Positions 1 to 8,952 of a DNA stretch of 64,000 nt are shown here, piece after piece. The position numbers and the translations under genes were made by a program. Each line of letters begins with the position of its first letter. Position 1 is the stretch's first letter. The notes beneath the pieces are model-generated. The model saw only the letters and a list, made by a program, of their open reading frames with translations. It was not told the origin of the DNA and did no database searches. This stretch comes from Sediminibacterium sp. (GTDB taxonomy: Bacteria > Bacteroidota > Bacteroidia > Chitinophagales > Chitinophagaceae), in the NCBI GenBank assembly GCA_007280515.1, contig QYPL01000002.1, forward strand, positions 62,001 through 126,000. The letters run 5' to 3'.

Positions 1-2
1 AA

Positions 3-1127
3 GTAGTTTCAATAGGTGGTAGTGTAAGTACCGCCGATTCCATTATAGATTTAAGTAATTATTTTGTAATGCCCGGCATGATTGATTGTCATACACATGT
101 GTTACTGCAAGGCGATATCACATCCGAGGACTACGATGTGCAAGTTTTAAAAGAATCTATTCCCTATAGAACCATAAGAGCTACTAAAAGTGCCGAGAAG
201 TCTTTAATGAATGGCTTTACTACTATTCGTGACCTTGGAACAGAAGGTGCGGGCTTTGCTGATGTAGATCTTAAAAAAGCTATTAATAAAGGGGTGACTA
301 GTGGGCCTAGAATGATTGTTTCTACTTTAGCCATGAATACCACAGGCCATTACCCTTTAAAAGCATCCGATTATGCATGGGAATTACATTTTCCAAAAGG
401 GGTCATAGAAATTACGGGCGCTGATGAAGCCAGAAGAGCAGTAAGACAACAAATTGAACAAGGCGCTGATTGGATTAAAATTTATGCAGACCGTGGTTAT
501 TACCGTTTAGCTGATGGCTCTTTCAGGTCTATTCCCAATTTTACAACTGAAGAAATTAAAGCCATTGGAGATGAAACTATTGTAAGTAGAAAAAAATTAG
601 CTGCACATGCAATGACAAGAGATGGTATACTAGCAGCTATTAATGCAGGTGCCTCAACTATAGAACATGGAAGTGGGATGGATGAAGAATGTATGCGTGT
701 AATGGCAGAGAAAGGAATTTACTGGTGCCCTACTTTATTTGTGAATGAATTTGTTGCCGAAGGAAGAGCAAAATTAGGAAGTCCTATTAATTTATATTTT
801 CAACAATCTATTCAAGCTACTTTTAAAAAAGCGATGAAGATGGGCGTTAAACTAGCTTATGGTACTGATATTGGTGGCTATGATTGGAACCTAGCGCAAG
901 CCAAAGACTTTACTTATTTTGTTGAATGGGGATTAAGTCCTGTGCAAGCTATTCAAACAGCTACTACCACTGCAGCAGAATTGTTGGGCATGCAAGGAAA
1001 AATTGGAGAAATTAAAGAAGGTAGCTTTGCTGATATCATTGCCTTAAAAAAAGATCCTACTAAAGATATTTCTGCTTTACAAAATGTTGACTTTGTAATG
1101 AAAGACGGAAAAGTATACAAGCATTAG
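3..1127 (+). CDS. amidohydrolase family protein (5' end cut by window edge)
   Basis: This is a metal-dependent amidohydrolase of the imidazolonepropionase/prolidase-like branch, which hydrolyses C-N bonds in peptides, lactams or related amides. The reading frame is open through base 3, and the residues before the first internal ATG (base 69) already match the family (IDLSNYFVMPGMIDCHTHV), so ATG 69 is internal and the true start lies outside the window. Visible metal-site motifs are the HxH of CHTHV near the start, the lysine of DWIKIYADRG (expected to be carboxylated), the histidines of AAHAMTRDG and IEHGSGM, and the aspartate of GTDIGGYD. Any signal peptide would lie in the missing part. 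The stop codon overlaps the stop of the convergent transporter gene. Substrate is not predictable. Confidence 0.9.
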   Translation, partial: VVSIGGSVSTADSIIDLSNYFVMPGMIDCHTHVLLQGDITSEDYDVQVLKESIPYRTIRATKSAEKSLMNGFTTIRDLGTEGAGFADVDLKKAINKGVTSGPRMIVSTLAMNTTGHYPLKASDYAWELHFPKGVIEITGADEARRAVRQQIEQGADWIKIYADRGYYRLADGSFRSIPNFTTEEIKAIGDETIVSRKKLAAHAMTRDGILAAINAGASTIEHGSGMDEECMRVMAEKGIYWCPTLFVNEFVAEGRAKLGSPINLYFQQSIQATFKKAMKMGVKLAYGTDIGGYDWNLAQAKDFTYFVEWGLSPVQAIQTATTTAAELLGMQGKIGEIKEGSFADIIALKKDPTKDISALQNVDFVMKDGKVYKH

Positions 1128-2365
1128 GCTTTTTTAATTTCACTGCCCTTCCATCCAAAATAGGCTACTACAGCGAAAGCTACTAGTGGCACTATATAAC
1201 CCATTTGTATATTGCCTGTAGCATCACTTATTAGGCCAAAAATACGAGGTAAGATAGCACCACCTACAATGGACATGACTATTAGACTACTAGCCATTTC
1301 AGTATCTGAACCAAGTTCTTGAATACCTAATGAAAAAATAGTGGGGAACATAATAGACATAAAAAAACAAATGCCTATTAAGGCATAAATGGTAATCATT
1401 CCTTTACCAAAAATGGCTACCAAACATAATACCACACATACAATAGCAAAAGAAGTTAATAAATTTCTAGGCCTAACATATTTCATTAAGGCAGTACCTA
1501 AAAAACGGCCTACTAAAAATGCAAGACCACCCATACTTAAATAATCGGCTGCTTGAATATCTGAAATTTTTGCCGACTGAGTAGCATATAAAATAAATAA
1601 ACTAAGTACACATACCTGTGCGCCTACATAAAAAAATTGTGCTACCACGGCCCAAGTTAAATGGGAATGTCTAAATGTTTTTAATATAGTTTGATTGTTT
1701 CTAGTTTCATTTTTTTCTCTAATATCGGGTAGCTTAATTTTAAAAAACAAAAAGGCTATACATAAAAGTATTATTCCTAAAATAGTATAAGGCGTTTTAA
1801 CGGTATAGGCCTCTGCTGCTAAGGCCGCCTTTTGAGCAGCTGCAGTCATACTACTTAATTCTTCACTATTATAACCCTTGGTTAAGATTATTCTTGCACC
1901 AATAGCAGGTGCTAAGGCCGCAGCCAAGCCATTAAAGGATTGTGCTAGGTTTAGTCTTTGGGTAGAAGAACTAGGGTCACCTAATGAAGAAGCATAGGGG
2001 TTTGCTGCAGTTTCTAAAATAGTTAAACCACAGGCAATTACAAATAAGGCAAATAAGAAGTAGTTATAAGATTGATTATTTGCAGCCGGAACAAACAAGA
2101 AGGAGCCTAATGCAAATAATAAAAGACCTGCAATGATACCTGTTTTATAGCCCCACCTTTTCATAATATAGCCTGCTGGTAAGGCCATAAAGAAGTAGGC
2201 TACAAAAACCGAGGAGTCCACCAAGGTAGATTGTGTAGTCGTAAGGGTGAAAGACTTTTTTAAATGAGGAATTAAAATGGGGTCTAAATTATGTGCAAAG
2301 CCCCATAAAAAAAACAAAGAAGTAATTAATATAAATGGGATTAGGTCTGCTTTGGCTTTTTGCAT
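1124..2365 (-). CDS. FucP-type sugar MFS transporter
   Basis: This 413-residue inner-membrane protein has about 12 hydrophobic segments and matches the FHS branch of the major facilitator family (L-fucose:H+ symporter FucP, glucose/galactose GluP). The N-terminal FFLWGFAHNLDPILIPHLK and the loop after TM2 (PAGYIMKRWGYKTG) are typical of this branch. It probably imports a monosaccharide with protons; L-fucose is a reasonable guess because a mutarotase of the rhamnose/fucose type (27.6 kb) and a GH29 fucosidase (61.9 kb) lie in the same window, but glucose, galactose or N-acetylglucosamine are possible. It stands alone on its strand, and its stop shares bases with the stop of the convergent amidohydrolase. 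Confidence 0.88.
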   Translation of the reverse strand: MQKAKADLIPFILITSLFFLWGFAHNLDPILIPHLKKSFTLTTTQSTLVDSSVFVAYFFMALPAGYIMKRWGYKTGIIAGLLLFALGSFLFVPAANNQSYNYFLFALFVIACGLTILETAANPYASSLGDPSSSTQRLNLAQSFNGLAAALAPAIGARIILTKGYNSEELSSMTAAAQKAALAAEAYTVKTPYTILGIILLCIAFLFFKIKLPDIREKNETRNNQTILKTFRHSHLTWAVVAQFFYVGAQVCVLSLFILYATQSAKISDIQAADYLSMGGLAFLVGRFLGTALMKYVRPRNLLTSFAIVCVVLCLVAIFGKGMITIYALIGICFFMSIMFPTIFSLGIQELGSDTEMASSLIVMSIVGGAILPRIFGLISDATGNIQMGYIVPLVAFAVVAYFGWKGSEIKKA

Positions 2366-2454
2366 AGTTCATAAATTATATTTAAATATAATCTATCCAA
2401 AACATACAAGCAAAAAATAAGCTAGGAGAATCCCATTAAAAGAAGCTAAAGGCC

Positions 2455-2462
2455 TACTTTTG
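2455..2462 (+). promoter_or_regulatory. possible -7 box (TACTTTTG) for the NIPSNAP gene
   Basis: TACTTTTG fits the Bacteroidota -7 consensus TAnnTTTG and lies about 90 bases before the ATG at 2554. No TTG is present at the expected 17-23 base distance upstream, so only half of the promoter is supported. Confidence 0.3.
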
Positions 2463-2553
2463 AATAGAATTCAAATTAGATTCAAATCAGATTATAATTC
2501 AATACAAACAGATCAAGGCAAATAAAAACCTACAGCCTTTTAAATTAAAATAT

Positions 2554-3381
2554 ATGAAAAAATTATTATTAAGTATTACTTGTTTACTATCAAGTCTTAT
2601 TATTTTCGCCACTGCATCTACTGCAACTACTTCAAATTTTGAAAAAGCTATTTCAATTTCAAAAAATGATCCAGCGCGCGATTATTACTTAATTCAAATA
2701 TACCATTGCAGTACTGCAAAACAAATTACGAATATTGATGCCTTTTTAAAAAATACATTTCTACCTTATATGCATGAAAATGGGATAAAAAAAGTAGGTG
2801 TATTTGCCCCAGTTGATAACGATACCGCAACCGATAAAAAATTATACCTGTGGGTACCATTTAAAAATATTCAAAAACTAGATAAACTAGATCAAAAAAT
2901 AGAAGCATTGGATCCTATGGGCAATGCCGCTATTATTCATTTAGAGAGTACAGATAACAGTTTACCTTATACAAGAATTGAAAAAATTATTACTAGGGCC
3001 TTTAAGTTTCAGCCTGAGTATGTAACTAAATCTAGTTTAACAAAATCGAGTAACCGCATTTATGAATATAGAAGTTATGAAAGCCCTACAGAAGATATGC
3101 ATTTAAGAAAAGTACATATGTTTAATGAAGGTGGAGAAGTAACACTGTTTGAAAGTCTTAATTTTAATGCTATCTTTTATTCCAAAGTAATTGCAGGCAG
3201 CAATATGCCTAACTTAATTTACATGACTAGCTTTAACAATATGGAAGACCGCAATGCGCACTGGAAGTCCTTTGTAGAGGCTCCTTTGTGGAAAAAGATT
3301 TCAGTAGCTCCTGAATACTTAAATTCTGTGAATAGAAATGAAACCGTATTAATGAGTGCCCGTGATTACGCCGACTTCTAG
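2554..3381 (+). CDS. secreted NIPSNAP family protein
   Basis: The 275-residue product begins with a Sec signal peptide (KKLLLSITCLLSSLIIFATA) and carries two alpha/beta ferredoxin-like NIPSNAP repeats, roughly residues 43-130 and 166-273. The second has the recognisable IYEYRSYESPTED start and the late NAHWKSFVEAPLWKKI helix. NIPSNAP proteins belong to the dimeric alpha-beta barrel clan; in Bacteroidota they are usually exported and of unknown function. No catalytic residues can be assigned. The gene is monocistronic and ends in a four-base overlap (CTAG) with the stop of the convergent tolC-like gene. The assignment to the family is firm, the role is not known. Confidence 0.85.
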   Translation: MKKLLLSITCLLSSLIIFATASTATTSNFEKAISISKNDPARDYYLIQIYHCSTAKQITNIDAFLKNTFLPYMHENGIKKVGVFAPVDNDTATDKKLYLWVPFKNIQKLDKLDQKIEALDPMGNAAIIHLESTDNSLPYTRIEKIITRAFKFQPEYVTKSSLTKSSNRIYEYRSYESPTEDMHLRKVHMFNEGGEVTLFESLNFNAIFYSKVIAGSNMPNLIYMTSFNNMEDRNAHWKSFVEAPLWKKISVAPEYLNSVNRNETVLMSARDYADF

Positions 3382-4664
3382 TCGACTAATTCCACGCCCA
3401 TTAATTTAATGAGTTCTAATTGCGCATTACAAAGTTGATATTGGTACTGCAACTGGCTTAACAGTGCTCTTTGGTAATCGGCATTAGTAGATGTTATTTC
3501 AATAGGAGTAGCGGTTCCATTTTTTAATTTACTCACGCTTAATTTTTGCGCTAATGCTGCTTGCTCAATTTGAGTAGCTGCATTTTTTATTCTAGCCTGA
3601 TTGCTTTGAATATCTATTAAAGCTGCTTGAATATCTTTTTCAAAATCGTGAATTTGTGCAACCACATTGGTTTCACTTAAAGCTAAACTACGCTCCTGAA
3701 TTTTAATTTGTTGTTTGATTTTTCCGCCATTAAATAGCGGTACCGAAAAACCAATACCTGCATTGTAATTAAAACGAGGGTCATTAATTTGAGGTAGATA
3801 GCCATTTCTAGAACCTACACTAGCTTTCATGCCTACATAGGGGCGCTCATTTAATTTAGTAATGGATACATCTGCCTTAGAAACATTTACCTTATCCTTG
3901 GCAATGGCTATGCTAGGATTATGTATCAAGGCCATTTGCATGGCTTCATCGGATGTATAATTTTTCAAACTAATGCTCAACTGAGTTTCTTTAATTACAT
4001 TCACCCCTGTTGCATAATTTAATAAATTCAATAATTTTTGTAAATTCGTTTCTACGTCTATTTTTCTATTTAATTCATTGTCTATTTTGGACTGAATGGT
4101 AAGTAAGTCTAACTGAATGGCATTGCCATTTTTTAGTTGAGTTTCAATAATAGTTTTATTTTCTGTCAATAATTGGAGCACTTGATTTTGAATGTCTATG
4201 GCTTTTTTAGCATAAATAATTTGGTAATACAATTGGCTTATTTGAAAAAATAAACTGTGTTCCAATTGTTTTGCCAGATGCTTTGAAGTTTGTAATTCTA
4301 ATTTAGCCTTTTGAATATTGGATGCTAATCTTCCAAAATCAAATAAAGTATACGTGCCGTTTAAAGCGCCTGATACATTGTGTACAGGAGCGAATTGAAA
4401 AGTTTTTTCACCAAAAGCCACTTCAATTTTAGGTTGTACATAAGCATAACTTGCATCCATAGTAATGTCTGGATATTTATTCAATTCAGTCAATGCCAAT
4501 TTATCTTCTGCTAATTGAACCGACTGTTGTACTTCCTTTACCTTAGGAAAATATTGTAAGGACTGGTTTAATAAATTTTTAAGTTCTCCATTAATTAAAC
4601 CTTGCGCCATGGAACTAGTGTAAGCACTAATTACCAAAATCATACATAAAACTATTTTTTTCAT
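3378..4664 (-). CDS. TolC family outer-membrane efflux channel
   Basis: A 428-residue protein with a Sec signal peptide ending near SSMAQG and two repeated outer-membrane efflux protein (OEP) domains, about residues 25-215 and 235-425, which form the trimeric beta-barrel plus periplasmic alpha-helical tunnel. Long heptad-like helices rich in Gln, Lys and Leu are visible in both halves. It is the last gene after EmrA- and EmrB-like genes, with 34 bases between it and the emrB-like gene, so it is the outer-membrane exit duct of a tripartite pump. The length is typical of the family. The stop overlaps that of the convergent NIPSNAP gene. Confidence 0.92.
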   Translation of the reverse strand: MKKIVLCMILVISAYTSSMAQGLINGELKNLLNQSLQYFPKVKEVQQSVQLAEDKLALTELNKYPDITMDASYAYVQPKIEVAFGEKTFQFAPVHNVSGALNGTYTLFDFGRLASNIQKAKLELQTSKHLAKQLEHSLFFQISQLYYQIIYAKKAIDIQNQVLQLLTENKTIIETQLKNGNAIQLDLLTIQSKIDNELNRKIDVETNLQKLLNLLNYATGVNVIKETQLSISLKNYTSDEAMQMALIHNPSIAIAKDKVNVSKADVSITKLNERPYVGMKASVGSRNGYLPQINDPRFNYNAGIGFSVPLFNGGKIKQQIKIQERSLALSETNVVAQIHDFEKDIQAALIDIQSNQARIKNAATQIEQAALAQKLSVSKLKNGTATPIEITSTNADYQRALLSQLQYQYQLCNAQLELIKLMGVELVD

Positions 4665-4698
4665 ATCTTTTTACTTTATAAGTATAAATACATTTATT

Positions 4699-6273
4699 TT
4701 AATGCGACTCCGCAGCTGCTTTTGCAGCAGTCGCATCCATTTTTTTATTGGTTCTTAAAAAGAATACTAAAGGAATAACTACAATAAAGAAAATACCTAC
4801 TAACCTGAAAGTGTCTAAATAAGATAAATAATAAGCCTGTCTATCTACCGACATATCAATCATTTTAAGGGCAGTTTGTTTAGCGCCAGCCAAATCACCT
4901 GTTTTAGCGGCAATGCCTTGTGTAACCGCAGTCACTCTTTCTTGCCACTGTACTCCATCCGATGGCATATGCGCAATTAAATTGGTGCGGTGTTGGAAAT
5001 ATTGTCTAGCTACATAATTATTAGCCATCGCAATTCCAAAGGCACCCCCTAATTGACGAATCATATTGTTTAAAGAAATGCCCGCCGCATAATCCTTGGG
5101 GGCTAGCCCTACCACTGCCTGATTTATTAAAGGCAGTTGACTCATTGAAATTCCAAAGGCTCTAATTAATAAAGGCCAGAAAAAATCCCATTTGCCTGCA
5201 TCAAGTGGCATAGCAGCACTGTAAAAGGCATAGACTGCAAACAAACTAAAACCCACAATTAGAAAAGGAATAGGTGATACGCCCTTGCTCATTAATTTTC
5301 CAATTATGGGCATCATTATCACACCTGCTAGTGTAGGAGGCAATAAGGATATACCTGTTTCAAAAGCAGTATAGCCCATAATTCTTTGCGCAAGAACTGG
5401 ATATACAAATACAGAAGTAAACAAACCAAAGCCTGCTACAAATGTAAAAATGGTAGTGAAGGCTAAATTTCTATTTTTCAATACCCGCAAATTCACCGCA
5501 GGTTGTTTGATATTTAATTCATACAATATAAAGGAGACTAGCCCAATTACAGCGATACCAGAACAGTAACGAATGGTTTCACTATTAAACCACTCTTCCG
5601 ATTCCCCTCTTTCCAATACATATTGTAAACATCCAATACCTGCCGCGAGTAGCATAATACCGGTATAGTCAATCTTAATGGCATCCTTGCCCTTGCCCTC
5701 TCCTTCTTTTTTATCAATAAAAGTGAAGGATAAAAAAGTAGCAATAATACCAATAGGAATATTAATGGTGAAAATTAAAGGCCAACTATTGTGCTCAATA
5801 ATCCAGCCTCCTAAAGTAGGGCCTAATGTGGGACCGAGTACAATACCCATACCAAATAAACCTGCTGCCATGGGTCGGTCCTTGGGTTCAAAGGCATCAA
5901 ATAAAATGGCTTGTGAAGTAGAGAGTAATGCACCACCTCCAATACCTTGTACAAATCTCCAAATAATTAATTCAATTAAACTATCGGACTGGCCACATAA
6001 ATAAGAGGCGGCGGTAAAAATAATCATCGATACGATGTAGTAATTTTTACGACCAAAATATTCTGCTAAAAAACCAGTAAGAGGAATAATAATAACATTC
6101 GCAATCGCATAAGAGGTAATGACCCAGCTTACATCTTCAATACTTACCCCTAAGCTTCCTGAAATATCGTTTAAGGCAACATTTACAATAGAAGTATCGA
6201 TCAACTCCATAATAGCAGCTGATACAGTGGTAATAACAATGATGGCTCTTGCGAAACCCTTAAGCGCTGGCAT
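4699..6273 (-). CDS. DHA2 family (EmrB/QacA-type) MFS drug efflux transporter
   Basis: The 524-residue product has about 14 transmembrane segments. Visible family signatures are motif D1 in TM1 (ELIDTSIVNVAL, residues 23-34), motif A between TM2 and TM3 (GFLAEYFGRK, 67-76) and the antiporter motif C in TM5 (GMGIVLGPTLGPTLGGW, 141-157). It is expected to be a proton-driven exporter of hydrophobic compounds that works with the adaptor encoded five bases upstream and the TolC-like channel downstream. Five bases between the adaptor and this gene indicate co-transcription. The substrate is unknown; the two hydrolase genes upstream on the same strand may belong to the same transcript. Confidence 0.93.
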   Translation of the reverse strand: MPALKGFARAIIVITTVSAAIMELIDTSIVNVALNDISGSLGVSIEDVSWVITSYAIANVIIIPLTGFLAEYFGRKNYYIVSMIIFTAASYLCGQSDSLIELIIWRFVQGIGGGALLSTSQAILFDAFEPKDRPMAAGLFGMGIVLGPTLGPTLGGWIIEHNSWPLIFTINIPIGIIATFLSFTFIDKKEGEGKGKDAIKIDYTGIMLLAAGIGCLQYVLERGESEEWFNSETIRYCSGIAVIGLVSFILYELNIKQPAVNLRVLKNRNLAFTTIFTFVAGFGLFTSVFVYPVLAQRIMGYTAFETGISLLPPTLAGVIMMPIIGKLMSKGVSPIPFLIVGFSLFAVYAFYSAAMPLDAGKWDFFWPLLIRAFGISMSQLPLINQAVVGLAPKDYAAGISLNNMIRQLGGAFGIAMANNYVARQYFQHRTNLIAHMPSDGVQWQERVTAVTQGIAAKTGDLAGAKQTALKMIDMSVDRQAYYLSYLDTFRLVGIFFIVVIPLVFFLRTNKKMDATAAKAAAESH

Positions 6274-6278
6274 ATGAA

Positions 6279-7316
6279 CTATTTGTCAACGGTGATAAAT
6301 ACGCTCATACCTGCTCTTAATTTATTTTTAAAAGCAGCTTGATTGTTGATAGCAATTTTTACAGGAATACGTTGAGTTACTTTAATAAAGTTTCCACTTG
6401 AATTATCCGGAGGCAGTAATGAAAATTTAGCGCCTGTTGCATCGCTTAAGCTAACTATAGTACCTTCTATTACTAAATCTGCAAAGGCATCTAAGCGAAT
6501 ATTTACTTTCTTACCTTCTTGTAAACTTTCTAATTGACTTTCTTTAAAATTAGCTACAATCCAGTAGCTACTATCATTCACAATGGAGAATAATGGCGTG
6601 CCTGCTTGTACAAACTGTCCAATATTAATATTCTTCTTTCCAATTTTACCAGCACTAGGTGTAATAATTTTGGTATAAGATAATTTCAATTCTGTTTCTT
6701 TGATTTTTGTTTTCTTCATATCAATCAAGGCCATGGCTCTATTCACACTTTGTCTTAGTACCGCAATTCTATTATTCGCAGTAGCTAGTTCAGTTTGTGC
6801 ATTGCTTAATTCTTGGTTAGAAGAAGACAATTGAAATTCAGTTTCTTCTAATTGCTTTCTTGTAATGGCTTGTTCTTTAAATAAATTTTGATCTCTATTT
6901 AAATCGTTATTCGATTTTTTTTGTTTGATAGTTTTTAAATCAATCAAACCCTTATTATTTTTTAAGGCTAATATGCCGTTTTCTAATTGCGCTTGCGCAT
7001 TAGAAACATCTGCTAATGATTGTTGTAAGTCGGCTTTTTGTTCTTCTAATTGCATTTGCAACTCAGCATCATCAATTTCAGCCACTAATTGATTTTGTCC
7101 CACAGAATCGTAGTCTTTAATGGCAATGGTTTTAACATAGCCGCCAATTCTGGTTAAAACAGGCACAATTGAAGTTTCTATTTGTGCGTTATCGGTTGTT
7201 TCATGTGTTATTGAAAAAACAACTTTTTTGCCGCCAAAATAAAGCGCTACCACTAATAAAGTACCAATAACCACTTTACGAATATTGGCTTGTTTTTTCT
7301 TTTTTTGCTCCTCCAT
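6279..7316 (-). CDS. HlyD/EmrA family periplasmic adaptor (membrane fusion) protein
   Basis: A 345-residue inner-membrane-anchored adaptor. A lysine-rich cytoplasmic tip (residues 1-14) precedes a single transmembrane helix (about 15-30); then comes the first half of the biotinyl-lipoyl domain (IGGYVKTIAIKDYDSVGQNQ), a long coiled coil (about 75-185), the second lipoyl half (TPSAGKIGKKNINIGQFV) and a C-terminal beta-barrel domain. This is the EmrA organisation, linking the inner-membrane EmrB-like exporter to the TolC-like channel encoded in the same operon. It is the first of the three pump genes; 66 bases separate it from the serine hydrolase gene upstream on the same strand. Confidence 0.93.
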   Translation of the reverse strand: MEEQKKKKQANIRKVVIGTLLVVALYFGGKKVVFSITHETTDNAQIETSIVPVLTRIGGYVKTIAIKDYDSVGQNQLVAEIDDAELQMQLEEQKADLQQSLADVSNAQAQLENGILALKNNKGLIDLKTIKQKKSNNDLNRDQNLFKEQAITRKQLEETEFQLSSSNQELSNAQTELATANNRIAVLRQSVNRAMALIDMKKTKIKETELKLSYTKIITPSAGKIGKKNINIGQFVQAGTPLFSIVNDSSYWIVANFKESQLESLQEGKKVNIRLDAFADLVIEGTIVSLSDATGAKFSLLPPDNSSGNFIKVTQRIPVKIAINNQAAFKNKLRAGMSVFITVDK

Positions 7317-7382
7317 AATATTATAATAATTTATATATTAAATGAGGGCACAAGGTACCATAATTAAGTTGGAATATTAGGG

Positions 7383-8936
7383 TTATGGTATTATGTAAAA
7401 TTGATATTCCTGAATTAGGCCAGGGTTTTCAGGCGTTAAAGTAAAGGCTAGTTTTATCTTCTTTTCTTGACACTGGATAATGCAATAGCCTCTCATTTGA
7501 TTCTCTACTACCAGTTCTCCCACCGATATAATTTCTCCTGCTTCCTTTAATATAGCAGCAGCTTCTTTTTTCAACGTTTCAATAGGATAGTCTTCAAAAA
7601 AGTTCTCTGCAAAAATAGGAAGACTAGAAGTGAAATTAGGAAGCATGGAAACTAATTGAATTTTCCTTTTTTGTAAAATAGGAGAAATACTTATTACTCT
7701 TGGTTTTAATTTGGCTAATTGTACAATGGTATCTAGGACGGCATTGTTAATGCCTGAAGTAGGCGCATAAGTCACATTGGCAAATAAAATAACCCCAATA
7801 CCATACTGAGGCATAAAACGCCAATTACTTCCAAAGCCCGGCAGGCCACCACTATGGCCTACGCTGTTTCTTCCTAAAGCATCGTGCATCCAAGTTAATC
7901 CATAAGTATAACTATCGGTAGCGGCTAGTACACGTCCACTTGGATATTTATAATTAGGCATTAAAGAAATAAATTTAGAAGCCTGATGCATTTCTCTAAG
8001 GCTACTTCTTTTAATAGGAAAAGTTTCTGCATCATTTCTTTCAGGCCAAGCCATTTCATGAAGGGCTACATATTTACTAAACATATCAATAGAAGTAATC
8101 ATACCCCCCATGGCCCCATAAATACCATCATGCAATAAAGTTTCTTTTCTCCAATTGTTGTTAATATACCTGTACCCGTTGGCCAAGGTTTTCTCTGGCA
8201 CATTGGCAAATTCATAAGTGGTTTCATTCATGCCAATAGGCGCTAAAATATTTTTCTTAATATAGGCATCATAGGTTAAGCCTGATACTTTATGAATAAT
8301 ATATCCAAGCATGGTAAAGCCTAAATTAGAATACTCATATTCTAAGCCCGCTGCATTGGAAAAAGAAATACCTTCTTTAATTAATTTCAATAATTCATTT
8401 TCTGTATCGGCTAATTGTCTATCTCCCCAAGGGTTGTCTTCGGGGAAACCCGCACTATGACTCATTAAATGTCGAATGGTAATAACAGGTGCATCCTTGG
8501 TTAAGCCCTGCCCTTTCATAGCAGGAATATACATTTCTACAGGATCATCTAAATGCAGTTTGCCCTGGTCTCTTAATTGAAGTATTGCTACTGCTGTAAA
8601 ACTTTTAGACATGGAAGCAATTCTAAACATGGAAGAAGAACTTGCTGGAATTTTTTGTTCCAAATTTGCATAGCCTCCACTACTCTTAAATACTAATTGA
8701 CCATCTACTACAATACCAAAAGCATAACCAGGAAAATGATGTTCTTCTGCATATTTTTTGATCATATTTTCTGCAATAGGAAAAGTAGTAGCAATACGAT
8801 TATTTCTTTCAGCATCTTGATACCTTGCTGGTGAAAAATTAGCAGGCGTTTGTGCTTGAGCAGTTGGGTTTACTAATTGTATACTTAATACAAAACTTAG
8901 TAAGATAATAATGCGGTTCATTTTTATATTTTTCAT
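7383..8936 (-). CDS. exported serine hydrolase, class C beta-lactamase fold
   Basis: A 517-residue secreted or periplasmic hydrolase with a signal peptide ending near TAQAQT and the AmpC/EstB/D-aminopeptidase fold. The SxxK nucleophile motif is S108-M-S-K111, the YxN motif is YSN (EYSNLGFTMLGYI) and the third motif is HSGG (VGHSGGLPGFGS). About 130 residues after the catalytic domain form a C-terminal extension without a recognisable domain. Family members are esterases, D-aminopeptidases or peptidases more often than true beta-lactamases, so resistance should not be inferred. It lies 16 bases downstream of an S9 peptidase gene and 66 bases upstream of the efflux operon, suggesting a five-gene transcript. 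Confidence 0.9.
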   Translation of the reverse strand: MKNIKMNRIIILLSFVLSIQLVNPTAQAQTPANFSPARYQDAERNNRIATTFPIAENMIKKYAEEHHFPGYAFGIVVDGQLVFKSSGGYANLEQKIPASSSSMFRIASMSKSFTAVAILQLRDQGKLHLDDPVEMYIPAMKGQGLTKDAPVITIRHLMSHSAGFPEDNPWGDRQLADTENELLKLIKEGISFSNAAGLEYEYSNLGFTMLGYIIHKVSGLTYDAYIKKNILAPIGMNETTYEFANVPEKTLANGYRYINNNWRKETLLHDGIYGAMGGMITSIDMFSKYVALHEMAWPERNDAETFPIKRSSLREMHQASKFISLMPNYKYPSGRVLAATDSYTYGLTWMHDALGRNSVGHSGGLPGFGSNWRFMPQYGIGVILFANVTYAPTSGINNAVLDTIVQLAKLKPRVISISPILQKRKIQLVSMLPNFTSSLPIFAENFFEDYPIETLKKEAAAILKEAGEIISVGELVVENQMRGYCIIQCQEKKIKLAFTLTPENPGLIQEYQFYIIP

Positions 8937-8952
8937 ACTATTATTTATAATG

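Noticed and set aside
5678-6004. Overlapping open frames inside the exporter, SusC and propeller genes on the opposite strand
   Set aside because: They have no signal peptide, no family similarity and reflect the composition of the real genes on the other strand.
7383-8936. A beta-lactam theme from the names penicillin acylase, beta-lactamase fold and isopenicillin N epimerase-like
   Set aside because: These are broad family names; the serine hydrolases lack features that distinguish them as beta-lactamases, and there is no biosynthetic gene (IPNS, ACVS, DAOCS). The theme is not supported.
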